Source: Paenibacillus hemerocallicola
GTDB taxonomy: Bacteria > Bacillota > Bacilli > Paenibacillales > NBRC-103111
Direction: 5' to 3'
DNA length: 64,000 bases
Assembly: GCF_006265175.1 (NCBI RefSeq)
Contig: NZ_VDCQ01000002.1
Span: forward strand, 62,001-126,000
Below the pieces are notes generated by a model that worked only from the letters and a program-made list of their open reading frames with translations, ran no database searches and had not been told where the DNA came from. Both the position numbers and the translations under genes were made by a program. The stretch's first letter is position 1. Each line of letters begins with the position of its first letter. Below are positions 1 through 7,318 of this stretch, piece after piece.

Positions 1-428
1 TCTTCTATAAAAATGACAAGCTGCCGCGGAAATTCGATGACAGGCAAGCTCTTTCCATTTGCCGTCGTCTTATCTCCGGCATCTATCCGACCTTCGGCTT
101 GCGCCAGCTCGACCGCTTTCTCGAAACTGTATCGGAACATGCGAATAACCATTTGCCCGTCGTTATGCGTCTGAAATTCAATGTGTTAGGAATACTGTTT
201 GCCATCCGCCGTACGTACCGTAATGAATAGGTTCCCTTCAATCTGGCCGAGCTTATGGTCGACAAATTTCCCGTTGCCATACTGGATCGTCACCTGATCG
301 CTGGCGAATCGTTCGCCAAATAAGCCACCAAGCAGCGGAACCATAACTTTTTTGGATAAACCGAACAAAACGCGCATCATTTGATCCAGCTTTATGCTTT
401 CACGTCTGCGCCGATTAGCTTCGCTCAT
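1..428 (-). pseudogene. Rpn / PD-(D/E)XK nuclease family transposase remnant, interrupted and cut by the window edge
   Basis: The reverse frame from about 428 down to 187 reads like the N-terminal half of the Rpn family, with KVMVPLLGGLFGE, a YGNGKFVDH stretch and GNLFITVRTADGK. A TAA stop follows at 186-188. After it the same frame stays open to the window edge and still reads family-like sequence (HIEFQTHNDGQMVIRMFRYS, then a FPRQLVIFIEE end). The family expects an aromatic residue before HIEFQT, so one substitution could have turned a TAT or TAC codon into TAA. The start at 428 (MSEANRRR) is chosen from the family-like region; no strong ribosome site precedes it, and the frame is open further upstream to 569. 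These proteins are recombination-promoting nucleases or transposase relatives. It is probably a decayed copy. Sequencing error and recoding cannot be excluded. Confidence 0.7.
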
Positions 429-569
429 ACTGAGATCAATCCGTTTCACGCTAGGATACCTTCGTGTATGTTCGGCCCAAGGAAGTAATCTCATTATACC
501 ATACCCGCCGGCCATCAGAACGAAAAACTTGCCTGTTCTGCTCTGAAGGACAATGCGTGATGCAGTCAT

Positions 570-608
570 GAAAAATATCCCGCCCCTCGTGCATTAGGGA
601 CGGGATAT
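570..608 (-). terminator. Intrinsic terminator after the SRAP gene
   Basis: An 8-bp outer stem ATATCCCG/CGGGATAT with an inner CCCT/AGGG pair is followed on the minus strand by a run of five T. It sits seven bases after the SRAP stop codon. Confidence 0.75.
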
Positions 609-614
609 GGCACA

Positions 615-1259
615 TCATGCCGGGAATGGCTGCAATTCGCCATCTCCACCGGCATCGACGGGTTCTCCTGCTGCATACAGCAACGATTTCGGTTGGGCAT
701 CGGCTACACGTTCCACCAGATCTCGAATGCTCCTCTTGTCCAAATGATCCGAGGAGAGCCATGCATCGATTTGCTCCGGTCCGAGCAGCATCGGTACGTC
801 CTCCTCCCGTCCGGGGGCCGAAGATCTTGTTGTCAAAATCGTGCAGGTGCGCAACTCTTCTCCCAGAGGGCTGATCCGGACATCGTAAACCCCCGCCATA
901 GGGAGCGAAATCCCTTTATGGAGCAAAATTCGCTCCGCCTTCCGTTTCCGCTGCTCGGGTACGAACCGGTAATAGGAGCTGCACGGGATGACGCAGCGCT
1001 GACGCCTCAACAAATAGTCGAACGATCGGTTGGTCAGGATCGACAATCCGTCCGCCTGCACGCTATTTCTTGCCCAGAAAGGCAGCAGTCCCCAACGGAA
1101 TTCGTCCAGTACCCGTTCTTTTCCTTTCGCGCAGATGGCGGCAATGTACTCGGTCGGGCACCGTTCGAGGCCTCTTTCATAATAGGCCAGCACCTGAGTG
1201 ACGCCGAAATGCCCGGTCAACTGGCCTGCATCCGCCTGCAAAGTCATTCGATAGCTCAT
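615..1259 (-). CDS. SRAP (YedK/HMCES-like) family protein lacking the catalytic residues
   Basis: 214 aa, about the usual SRAP length. The fold signature is present: WGLLPFWAR near residue 56, TNRSF near 76, RCVIPCSSYYRF at 88-99, and LTTRSSAPGREEDVPMLL near 142. Active SRAP proteins crosslink to abasic sites in single-stranded DNA using Cys2 (MCGR start), a Glu in the FYEW motif and a His in the HDRMP motif. Here residue 2 is Ser, the Glu position is Arg98 and the His position is Glu152. Crosslinking chemistry is therefore not expected, and any role would be structural or non-covalent DNA binding. The start is supported by AGGAGGGG eight bases upstream. A terminator follows. It appears to be a single-gene unit. 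Confidence 0.8.
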   Translation of the reverse strand: MSYRMTLQADAGQLTGHFGVTQVLAYYERGLERCPTEYIAAICAKGKERVLDEFRWGLLPFWARNSVQADGLSILTNRSFDYLLRRQRCVIPCSSYYRFVPEQRKRKAERILLHKGISLPMAGVYDVRISPLGEELRTCTILTTRSSAPGREEDVPMLLGPEQIDAWLSSDHLDKRSIRDLVERVADAQPKSLLYAAGEPVDAGGDGELQPFPA

Positions 1260-1453
1260 AGAGGGCCCCTCCTTCGATGGATTCGTGTTGTCTTCATCTC
1301 CCCTTTACTATTCTCCACCGTTACCATTATTAACCTCGAGCGGAAAACAGTTTTTACAATCCCCGATACATATAGCTGCATACATCCGGCTCGTTCTGCA
1401 CATCGTATGTAGGGTCATTTCCATAACCGACGAACGAAGGAGGAGATCTATCC

Positions 1454-1627
1454 GTGACAAGAAACAAACAACAGCAGGAAGCACACGGAATCGGCCAAAT
1501 CGAGGAACAGCTTGCCCGGCAAACCGAGGCTGCTGAAGAAATAATAGGCGGAAGCGAAGCGGACCCGAAAGTAGTGGCCGCAAGCCGGGAACAAGATTCG
1601 GAGACGGAAGACGGCTTCGAGGCATAA
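1454..1627 (+). CDS. Small acidic hypothetical protein (57 aa)
   Basis: A short ORF starting at GTG with a strong AAGGAGGAG site ahead of it. The product is hydrophilic, rich in Glu, Gln and Ala, and has no membrane segment, Cys or recognisable motif (it begins MTRNKQQQEAHGIGQIEEQL). A clear rho-independent terminator starts 26 bases after the stop. The ribosome site plus terminator argue for a real gene. Many spore formers encode small hydrophilic proteins of this look, but no family could be assigned and no function is claimed. Confidence 0.6.
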   Translation: MTRNKQQQEAHGIGQIEEQLARQTEAAEEIIGGSEADPKVVAASREQDSETEDGFEA

Positions 1628-1650
1628 AAGAAGCGTTACAGTAAATAAGC

Positions 1651-1680
1651 AAAAACCCTGGCCGATCGGTCAGGGTCTTT
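1651..1680 (+). terminator. Intrinsic terminator
   Basis: ACCCTGGCC/GGTCAGGGT stem with a GATC loop, flanked by an A-run on the left and CTTT on the right. It ends the small acidic ORF and could work in both directions. Confidence 0.75.
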
Positions 1681-1774
1681 GCGGTTCCGTTTCGCATCCA
1701 GTCGGGACTACTACATATGACGGCTTCGGTTCGTCCACGCCGCGCGCCCCCCCGTCTGACCGTTGAAATATATG

Positions 1775-1803
1775 TTGATGGACGTTCGCCGCTCCAGTAC
1801 AAT
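1775..1803 (+). promoter_or_regulatory. Sigma-A type promoter for the AraC gene
   Basis: TTGATG (1775-1780), a 17-base spacer and TACAAT (1798-1803). It lies downstream of the first in-frame ATG (1717), so the start at 1909 is the sensible one. The predicted 5' leader is about 100 bases. Confidence 0.6.
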
Positions 1804-1908
1804 AAGCTTAAATATCCTATCCAGAAGATGGAAAAGCGACTGACACTTCCAACTTTTTCCGAGGAAACCAGGCTCTTATGTCGAATCGATTTACATGGGG
1901 GGATAGTC

Positions 1909-2802
1909 ATGGAGTTCCTAACGTTCACCTTGCAGGAAGCGGTGGTCGTCAAGAAATTGATTTCATTCCATTATCATGAGCTGTCCAAAGATTTTATTTT
2001 TTCCGGAGAGGCGCATGATTTCTGGGAGCTCTGCTACATCGATAAGGGAGAAGTCCAGATCTTCGCCTACAATCGGGATTTCCATCTCAAGCAGGGCGAT
2101 ATGATGCTGCATAAGCCGAACATGTTTCATAGTATTCAGACTGTAAACGACGCAGCTCCCAATGCAGTGAATGTTTGTTTTTATTGCGTTTCCCCTCATA
2201 TGAGCTTCTTCGAAGACAAGGTTTTTCGTTTGACCGAGCAGGAACGCAACATTTTATCCGAGGTCGTCAATGAAGGCTTGCGTACGTTCGAACCTCGCAT
2301 CGATACCACCTCCCCTACCGAGCACACCCTTCTCAGAAAAGGCGAAACCCCGTTCGGCAGCGAGCAGCTAATCAAAATAGGATTCGAAAAACTATTGATT
2401 TCGTTAATTCGCAGATATTCTTTAATGGAGACCGCGCATACCCTTTCTTCGCCCGCACGAGAAAAAATGGAAGGGGAATTGTTTGCCGATATCCGTTGTT
2501 ATTTGCAGAACTCCCTTTCCGCCGACTTTAATTTGGAGGAACTGAGCAATAAATTCCATATCGGCAAATCCCACCTGAAGAAACTGTTTAAGGAGAAAGC
2601 CGGGATGGGCATTAAACAATATTGGAATCGGCTGAAAATCGAACAAGCAAAAATTATGGTTCGGGACGAGAAATACAACATGACGCAAATATCGGAAGTG
2701 CTGGGCTACAGCAGCGTCCATTATTTCTCCAGGCATTTCAAGAATGAAATCGGAATGACGCCGACCGAATACGCCAAGACGGTTAAAGCGAGAGCGTTCT
2801 GA
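1909..2802 (+). CDS. AraC family transcriptional regulator with N-terminal cupin-like domain
   Basis: 297 aa cytoplasmic regulator. Residues about 20-100 look like the AraC ligand-binding cupin (DFWELCYIDKGE, LKQGDMMLHKPNMFH). The C-terminal 100 residues carry two helix-turn-helix units, NLEELSNKFHIGKSHLKKLFKEK and MTQISEVLGYSSVHYFSRHFK, ending in the usual GMTPTEYAK. The start was chosen because GGGGGGA precedes it and a good promoter lies between it and the earlier in-frame ATG. It is convergent with the binding-protein operon and is its likely local regulator. AraC proteins in such carbohydrate modules usually activate on binding a sugar; the ligand is unknown. Confidence 0.85.
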   Translation: MEFLTFTLQEAVVVKKLISFHYHELSKDFIFSGEAHDFWELCYIDKGEVQIFAYNRDFHLKQGDMMLHKPNMFHSIQTVNDAAPNAVNVCFYCVSPHMSFFEDKVFRLTEQERNILSEVVNEGLRTFEPRIDTTSPTEHTLLRKGETPFGSEQLIKIGFEKLLISLIRRYSLMETAHTLSSPAREKMEGELFADIRCYLQNSLSADFNLEELSNKFHIGKSHLKKLFKEKAGMGIKQYWNRLKIEQAKIMVRDEKYNMTQISEVLGYSSVHYFSRHFKNEIGMTPTEYAKTVKARAF

Positions 2803-2827
2803 ATCATGAAGGGAGTCCGGGAGCAAT

Positions 2828-2868
2828 TAAAAGAGAGCCCCGGCAATCATTCGCCATTCGGGGCCCTG
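2828..2868 (-). terminator. Terminator between convergent araC-type gene and solute-binding protein gene
   Basis: GGGCCCCG/CGGGGCTC stem with a 16-base loop, followed on the minus strand by TCTCTTTTAATT. It ends the minus-strand sugar operon and may also serve the AraC gene. Confidence 0.6.
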
Positions 2869-2939
2869 ATCGTACATCATCAGTACAACATGTAAGCGAT
2901 TTCATTTTGTATCGTTTGATCGGAGGATGCCATACGGTA

Positions 2940-4229
2940 CTACTTCTTTTTCTCCGACTCCACATATTTCTGGATTTGCTCCTGAGCGTCTCTCAGCGCA
3001 GTGTTGACATCTTTTTTATCGGTCACCGCGTTGATGTATTCGGCAGTCAGCAGGCTGCTTGCCTTGGAGTAGTATATGGAAGTCAAAGGAATCGGGGCAT
3101 TCGTGCTTTTGAATATGCTCTCGAGCCGCTTGCCTCGCAGCTCGGGTATATCCATGCCGAACATTTGCTTGAACTTCGGATCTTTCAATGCGGATACTCT
3201 AGCCGTTTTCCTGACCAATATCTCCTGCACCTCATCCGAGAACAGCACTTCCATGACGCGCATCTGATCATCGCGGTGCTTGCTCGTCTGGATCGGAATA
3301 ATGACGTGCATCGTATTCCACAGGCCTGTATTCGGCTGTTCCTTATAACTCGGGTACTGGGCGACGTCCCAGTTCAAGCCGGCCGTCTCCCTCAATAGCA
3401 GGAAACGGTTTTCGTCCGCCAGCATCGCCAAATTTCTTTTTTTGATAAATTGGCTCGATGCCCTTCCCGGTTCGTAAGCGTTCCCCGGTATCGCATACAG
3501 TCGTTTGCCCATTTCGAACGCTTTTTTGTACGTCTCCAAGTCGGGAAGCATCGCTTTATCCGTTTTCGGATCGACGAAATTGGGAGACAGCGGGTACAGC
3601 ATATACAGTCCGGGAACGTCCATTCCTTGATAATCGACACCGCCATCGTGCCGCGTGACCTTTCTCGCCAAGTCGATCGCATTGTCCCAGGTCATGCCGT
3701 CCTGCGGATAAGCAACACCGAATTTATCGAATATATCTTTATTGTAGTAGAGTACGCTTATTATCGTTGCATACGGAAGGGCGTACAATTCCCCTTTGTC
3801 CGAAATTTCCCTCAGCTGCTCCAAGCCTTGGGGAATAAACCGGTTTAAGTCGAAATTATGTTTTTTCGCCAACGGAGTTATATCCCCGTACAGACCGAGC
3901 GGTTTGAGCGTATTCATTGCGCCATGCCAAGTAACGAAGAAATCGATCGTTTCCCCCGCCGCCACCAGCTTGGGCAGGTCCCCGTTCACCGTTCTTTCCA
4001 CTGTGAGATGAGGGTATTTTCGCTTAGTCGGTCCCGCAATCAATTCCTGAAAATCCTGATCGGTAAAATAGCCTCCGGCATCGTACAGCTTTAACGTTAC
4101 CGGTTCCGGCGGCTTATCCGGATTAGTCGCGACGACGTCGGTTCCGTTTTTGCCCGAACAGCCGGCCGTTGCAAGCATAATCAAGCTCATGCTTACCAGA
4201 GGCAGCCTGCAGAATCTCCATCGATCCAT
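2940..4229 (-). CDS. ABC transporter extracellular solute-binding protein (family 1, lipoprotein)
   Basis: 429 aa. The N-terminus is a lipoprotein signal with lipobox LATAGC, Cys24 being the lipidated residue. The rest has the layout of family 1 sugar-binding proteins: LKLYDAGGYFTDQDF early, DFFVTWHGAMNTLKPLGLYGDITPL, then YALPYATIISVLYYNKDIFDKFG, the hinge signature of this family. The ligand is probably a carbohydrate or sugar acid. A GGAGGAGG site precedes the ATG. It is the last gene of a four-gene minus-strand operon, but no permease or ATPase genes lie nearby, so it must use membrane components encoded elsewhere or act as a sensor. Confidence 0.85.
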   Translation of the reverse strand: MDRWRFCRLPLVSMSLIMLATAGCSGKNGTDVVATNPDKPPEPVTLKLYDAGGYFTDQDFQELIAGPTKRKYPHLTVERTVNGDLPKLVAAGETIDFFVTWHGAMNTLKPLGLYGDITPLAKKHNFDLNRFIPQGLEQLREISDKGELYALPYATIISVLYYNKDIFDKFGVAYPQDGMTWDNAIDLARKVTRHDGGVDYQGMDVPGLYMLYPLSPNFVDPKTDKAMLPDLETYKKAFEMGKRLYAIPGNAYEPGRASSQFIKKRNLAMLADENRFLLLRETAGLNWDVAQYPSYKEQPNTGLWNTMHVIIPIQTSKHRDDQMRVMEVLFSDEVQEILVRKTARVSALKDPKFKQMFGMDIPELRGKRLESIFKSTNAPIPLTSIYYSKASSLLTAEYINAVTDKKDVNTALRDAQEQIQKYVESEKKK

Positions 4230-4262
4230 ATAATTCCTCCTCCGCTATGGCTAGCGACCTGA

Positions 4263-5099
4263 TTAATCCGGCTCGAAGCCGGCGTTGACCAACAGCTGCC
4301 GCAGGCTTCTCCGCGTTTCGGACAATCGTCGGTCGATTAATTCCGGATCGTTCGGACCATCGACTCGCTCTACCATCACGGTGCCGTCGAAACCGGCTGC
4401 ACGCAACATGCGGAACATTCCGGGAAAGCCGACATCTCCGGTGCCGGGTACGGGGAAGTCGAGATCGGCCTTCGCTCCGCGATGGTCTTTGGCAATGATC
4501 GAGTACGCTTGCCCGGCGATCTGCCGGAAATCGGCCTCGGCGTCGATGCCTTCGTAATAGTGCACATTGCCGGGATCGTAGCCGGCTCTTATATTCGGCG
4601 AACCGATTTGCCGCAGCGTTTGCATAATATGCGCCGCTGTTGCGGTATTGCCGGAATGCGGTTTGACAGTGACGATCATGTCCAGAGCCTCGGCCATAGC
4701 CCCGACTTGCTTGTACTGGGCTACATATTCTCGGTGCATACGTTCCGCGTCCGCTTCCGGCAAAGGCTCGTCCGGAAATGCGCGGTAGTTCCAAGTACCC
4801 GCCGAGAGCACTTCCTTGATTCCCAGATCTTTGGCCGTCTGCAAACATCGGAGCGCCCGTTCGAGCGGCTGACCCGGGGCAAATTGCCGAAACCCGCTCA
4901 ACATGACAGGCTCCAGCTTATAAGCCGCAAACAGCCTCTGCAATTCCGGCACCGTTCCCTCGCCGGTTTCGTCAGGGACGTCCTTGCCTTCATGAGGCCA
5001 ACCGAAGCCGACGTAACGAAAGCCGGCCCGGGCAATTCCATCCAATGCCCGCTCAAACGAAAACTGGGAATAAGGAAGCGTCATGCATGCCAATTTCAC
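4263..5099 (-). CDS. Sugar phosphate isomerase/epimerase-like TIM barrel protein
   Basis: 278 aa with the AP-endonuclease-2-type TIM barrel of xylose isomerase-like proteins: KLACMTLPYSQFSFERALDG at the start, then VKPHSGNT, AGYDPGNVHYY and KDHRGA, where metal-ligand Glu, His and Asp residues normally lie. Members isomerise or epimerise keto-sugars and inositol derivatives. The GTG start at 5099 overlaps the stop of the preceding oxidoreductase (GTGA) and has GGATGGGATC upstream, so translation is probably coupled. A longer frame beginning at 5174 has no ribosome site. With two Gfo/Idh enzymes beside it, it probably belongs to an inositol-like or uncommon sugar pathway. Confidence 0.75.
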   Translation of the reverse strand: MKLACMTLPYSQFSFERALDGIARAGFRYVGFGWPHEGKDVPDETGEGTVPELQRLFAAYKLEPVMLSGFRQFAPGQPLERALRCLQTAKDLGIKEVLSAGTWNYRAFPDEPLPEADAERMHREYVAQYKQVGAMAEALDMIVTVKPHSGNTATAAHIMQTLRQIGSPNIRAGYDPGNVHYYEGIDAEADFRQIAGQAYSIIAKDHRGAKADLDFPVPGTGDVGFPGMFRMLRAAGFDGTVMVERVDGPNDPELIDRRLSETRRSLRQLLVNAGFEPD

Positions 5100-6127
5100 G
5101 ATAGCGATCCCATCCTTTCCATCGGAAGCTTCACGCTTGCGCCTGTCGCTATCGATTCGTCGACGGCGAAACAAACCTCCATCGTTTTGTAAGCATCGAA
5201 AAAGTCGCAGCGCGTTTTCGTTCCCGCGGCTATCGCTTCTACGAATTCATCGATCTCGCGCGAGAACGGATGGTGCGCTACATCTCCGTTATCCGGAAGA
5301 ACGGTCGGAATCGTCGCGTAATCCGTCTGACCGGGAAATTTATGGCTGTACAATTGATTGTTGAGAATCGTCCCTTTTTCCCCAAGCAGGTGAACGTTGA
5401 ATTTGTACGGCGTCGCGCATTCGATCGAAACCGATACCTTTCCTATACCGCCGTTCTTCAGCTTGAATACGGCGATCGTATTCGGATCGAATTCATACTC
5501 GGAATTTGTACGCGACTGGCAGCCGTAAGCGCTCACTTCCATTATTTCGCCTGCAAAGTAGCGGATGGCATCGACTGCATGGCAGCCTGCGGCTATCATG
5601 CTGCTGCCGCCATATTGTTTCGTACGGCACCATTTGTACAGCCCATACTGCGGACCGACGTGGTGCCAATAGTCGATCTGCGCCATAACGATACGGCCGA
5701 TCGCATCGTCATCGATCAGCGCCTTCGTCGTATCGAACGACTCGTTCCAACGCAGAACGAAGCTGACGACCGTACGTACCGGGTGCTTCTCCAATGTTTC
5801 GGCCATCTTCCGGAGCTCCAGCCGGTTCATCGCAATCGGCTTCTCGATCACAAGGTGCTTGCCGTGCCGTGCGGCCAATACGGCTTGCTCCATTCGGACG
5901 TCGGGCATCGAACAAAGCACGACGGCATCGACAAGCGGATCTTGAACCGCATCCTCGAAACGGGTGAAGAGCCGGGCGTCGATGCCTTGTTCGGTCATTC
6001 TGGACCGCGCATAGTCCGCATTGCCACTGAATACCCCGTATAGTTCCGCATCCTTGCAAGCCGTGATGGCCTTCCAATACTCTCCTGCCACCCAGCCGGT
6101 GCCTGCTACAACAAACCGCAATGTCAT
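5096..6127 (-). CDS. Gfo/Idh/MocA family NAD(P)-dependent oxidoreductase
   Basis: 343 aa. The N-terminal Rossmann fold has the nucleotide motif VVAGTGWVAGEYW. HLVIEKPIAMNRLELRKM carries the family EKP lysine, and the C-terminal half has the GFO_IDH_MocA barrel features, with GGCAT replaced by MIAAGCHAVDAIRYFAG containing the catalytic-site His. The reaction is oxidation or epimerisation of a sugar or cyclitol with NAD(P). The start is supported by GGAGGGG and sits 22 bases after the previous gene. It is a clear paralogue of the gene upstream, a pairing common in inositol-like sugar operons. The substrate cannot be read from sequence. Confidence 0.85.
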   Translation of the reverse strand: MTLRFVVAGTGWVAGEYWKAITACKDAELYGVFSGNADYARSRMTEQGIDARLFTRFEDAVQDPLVDAVVLCSMPDVRMEQAVLAARHGKHLVIEKPIAMNRLELRKMAETLEKHPVRTVVSFVLRWNESFDTTKALIDDDAIGRIVMAQIDYWHHVGPQYGLYKWCRTKQYGGSSMIAAGCHAVDAIRYFAGEIMEVSAYGCQSRTNSEYEFDPNTIAVFKLKNGGIGKVSVSIECATPYKFNVHLLGEKGTILNNQLYSHKFPGQTDYATIPTVLPDNGDVAHHPFSREIDEFVEAIAAGTKTRCDFFDAYKTMEVCFAVDESIATGASVKLPMERMGSLS

Positions 6128-6149
6128 TTGGATCCCCTCCGGTTCCCTT

Positions 6150-7145
6150 TCATGGCTGCATATCGTCGTATTGCAGCGTAAATAAGGTTTGATCCTCAGC
6201 CGATTGCGTCGCCGCAATCGTAACCGCCATCGTCCGCACCGCATCCGTATAGCTGCTTAGCACAAGCTCCTGGGAGTTGTTTGCCACGGCGTCGACAAAC
6301 GCCTTGCTTTGCTCGTACATCATATTAACGGCTGCTTTTTCCGTTCTGCTCCCGTTTTCGTCGACGATCGTCATTACGGTTCCGTTGCTGCTAAGCTGCA
6401 GGAAATAATCATAGCCGATGAAATTAACTTCCGCATTCGAATAGAAAAGCGACGCTACCGATTCGCCGATCGTGCCGATGCTTCCGCTCTCCATCGTGAA
6501 AGCGGCTGCTCCCGAGTCGATAATCGTATCCTCCGGATCTTTCGAATGGTGCGGCAGCCGGTTAAACTGGGCGGACATTTGGCGAAATTCTCCCCCCAGA
6601 AACCGGACAAGGTCGATCTGATGGGTCACGCCGGCTACCATGTTGCCCCCCGATAAATGCTGTTGCCGCATCCATTTCGGCCAATTTTTGGCGCTGCCGA
6701 TTCGATGCACCTGTATCATATGCGCGGGCCGGCTCTCTAAATATTTCTTGGCCCGTTGCACCGTGTCCAGATAACGAAGACAGTAGCCGGCGGCATGAAT
6801 GACCCCCGCTTCGCGGATGACCTTCGCCTTGGCCCGAACCGTGTCCAGATCGAGCCCCAACGGCTTCTCTGCCATAAGGTGAATGCCTCTGGCGGCCGCG
6901 GTTTCTTCCAAGCCCTCCCTCGCAAACTGCGGTGCGCAGATGATGACGGCATCAATCCTTCCGCTATCCAGCAGCTCGTCGCTGCTGTTTGCTGCGGTTG
7001 CGCCGATTTCGCGCGCGACCCGTTCGGCCGTTTCCCGATTCACATCGTAGACAGACGCCACCTCCGCGTTCTCGACCTGGAGCAATTTGTCGATATGACT
7101 TTTTCCTTGTCCCCCTACCCCGATTACGCCTATCCGAACTTTCAT
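6150..7145 (-). CDS. Gfo/Idh/MocA family NAD(P)-dependent oxidoreductase, first gene of the sugar operon
   Basis: 331 aa. VRIGVIGVGGQGKSH is the Rossmann nucleotide-binding loop, GIHLMAEKPLGLDLDTV carries the EKP motif, and GGNMVAGVTHQIDLVRFLGG holds the active-site His. The start at 7145 follows GAGGGAGTG; the longer open frame upstream lacks family sequence. It leads the operon oxidoreductase, oxidoreductase, isomerase-like, binding protein. The 5' region holds a palindrome flanked by direct repeats that may be an operator. Confidence 0.85.
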   Translation of the reverse strand: MKVRIGVIGVGGQGKSHIDKLLQVENAEVASVYDVNRETAERVAREIGATAANSSDELLDSGRIDAVIICAPQFAREGLEETAAARGIHLMAEKPLGLDLDTVRAKAKVIREAGVIHAAGYCLRYLDTVQRAKKYLESRPAHMIQVHRIGSAKNWPKWMRQQHLSGGNMVAGVTHQIDLVRFLGGEFRQMSAQFNRLPHHSKDPEDTIIDSGAAAFTMESGSIGTIGESVASLFYSNAEVNFIGYDYFLQLSSNGTVMTIVDENGSRTEKAAVNMMYEQSKAFVDAVANNSQELVLSSYTDAVRTMAVTIAATQSAEDQTLFTLQYDDMQP

Positions 7146-7167
7146 TCGCTGTTCCACTCCCTCGTCC

Positions 7168-7198
7168 CAATAAATGCAGTACCGGTACACCAATAAAA
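7168..7198 (-). promoter_or_regulatory. Candidate operator upstream of the sugar operon
   Basis: Two direct CCAATAAA copies (7168-7175 and 7191-7198) lie 23 bases apart, about two helical turns, and flank the palindrome GTACCGGTAC (7180-7189). The site starts 23 bases from the first oxidoreductase start codon. Direct repeats at about 21 base spacing are the usual AraC-family target, so the nearby AraC protein is the natural candidate. This is inference. Confidence 0.4.
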
Positions 7199-7260
7199 TA
7201 CTTGATTTCCCCGCTGCCAGTCTTTGCACGCACAGCCGTTTTGTTTGCATTTCTTGAACG

Positions 7261-7300
7261 AAAAAAGATTGCCGCAGGACGAACCATGTCCTGGGCAATC
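7261..7300 (-). terminator. Strong intrinsic terminator after the aldehyde dehydrogenase gene
   Basis: GATTGCC and CAGGAC pair with GTCCTG and GGCAATC around a short loop, followed by six T on the minus strand. Confidence 0.85.
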
Positions 7301-7318
7301 TTTGCGGTGTGGCAGCTT

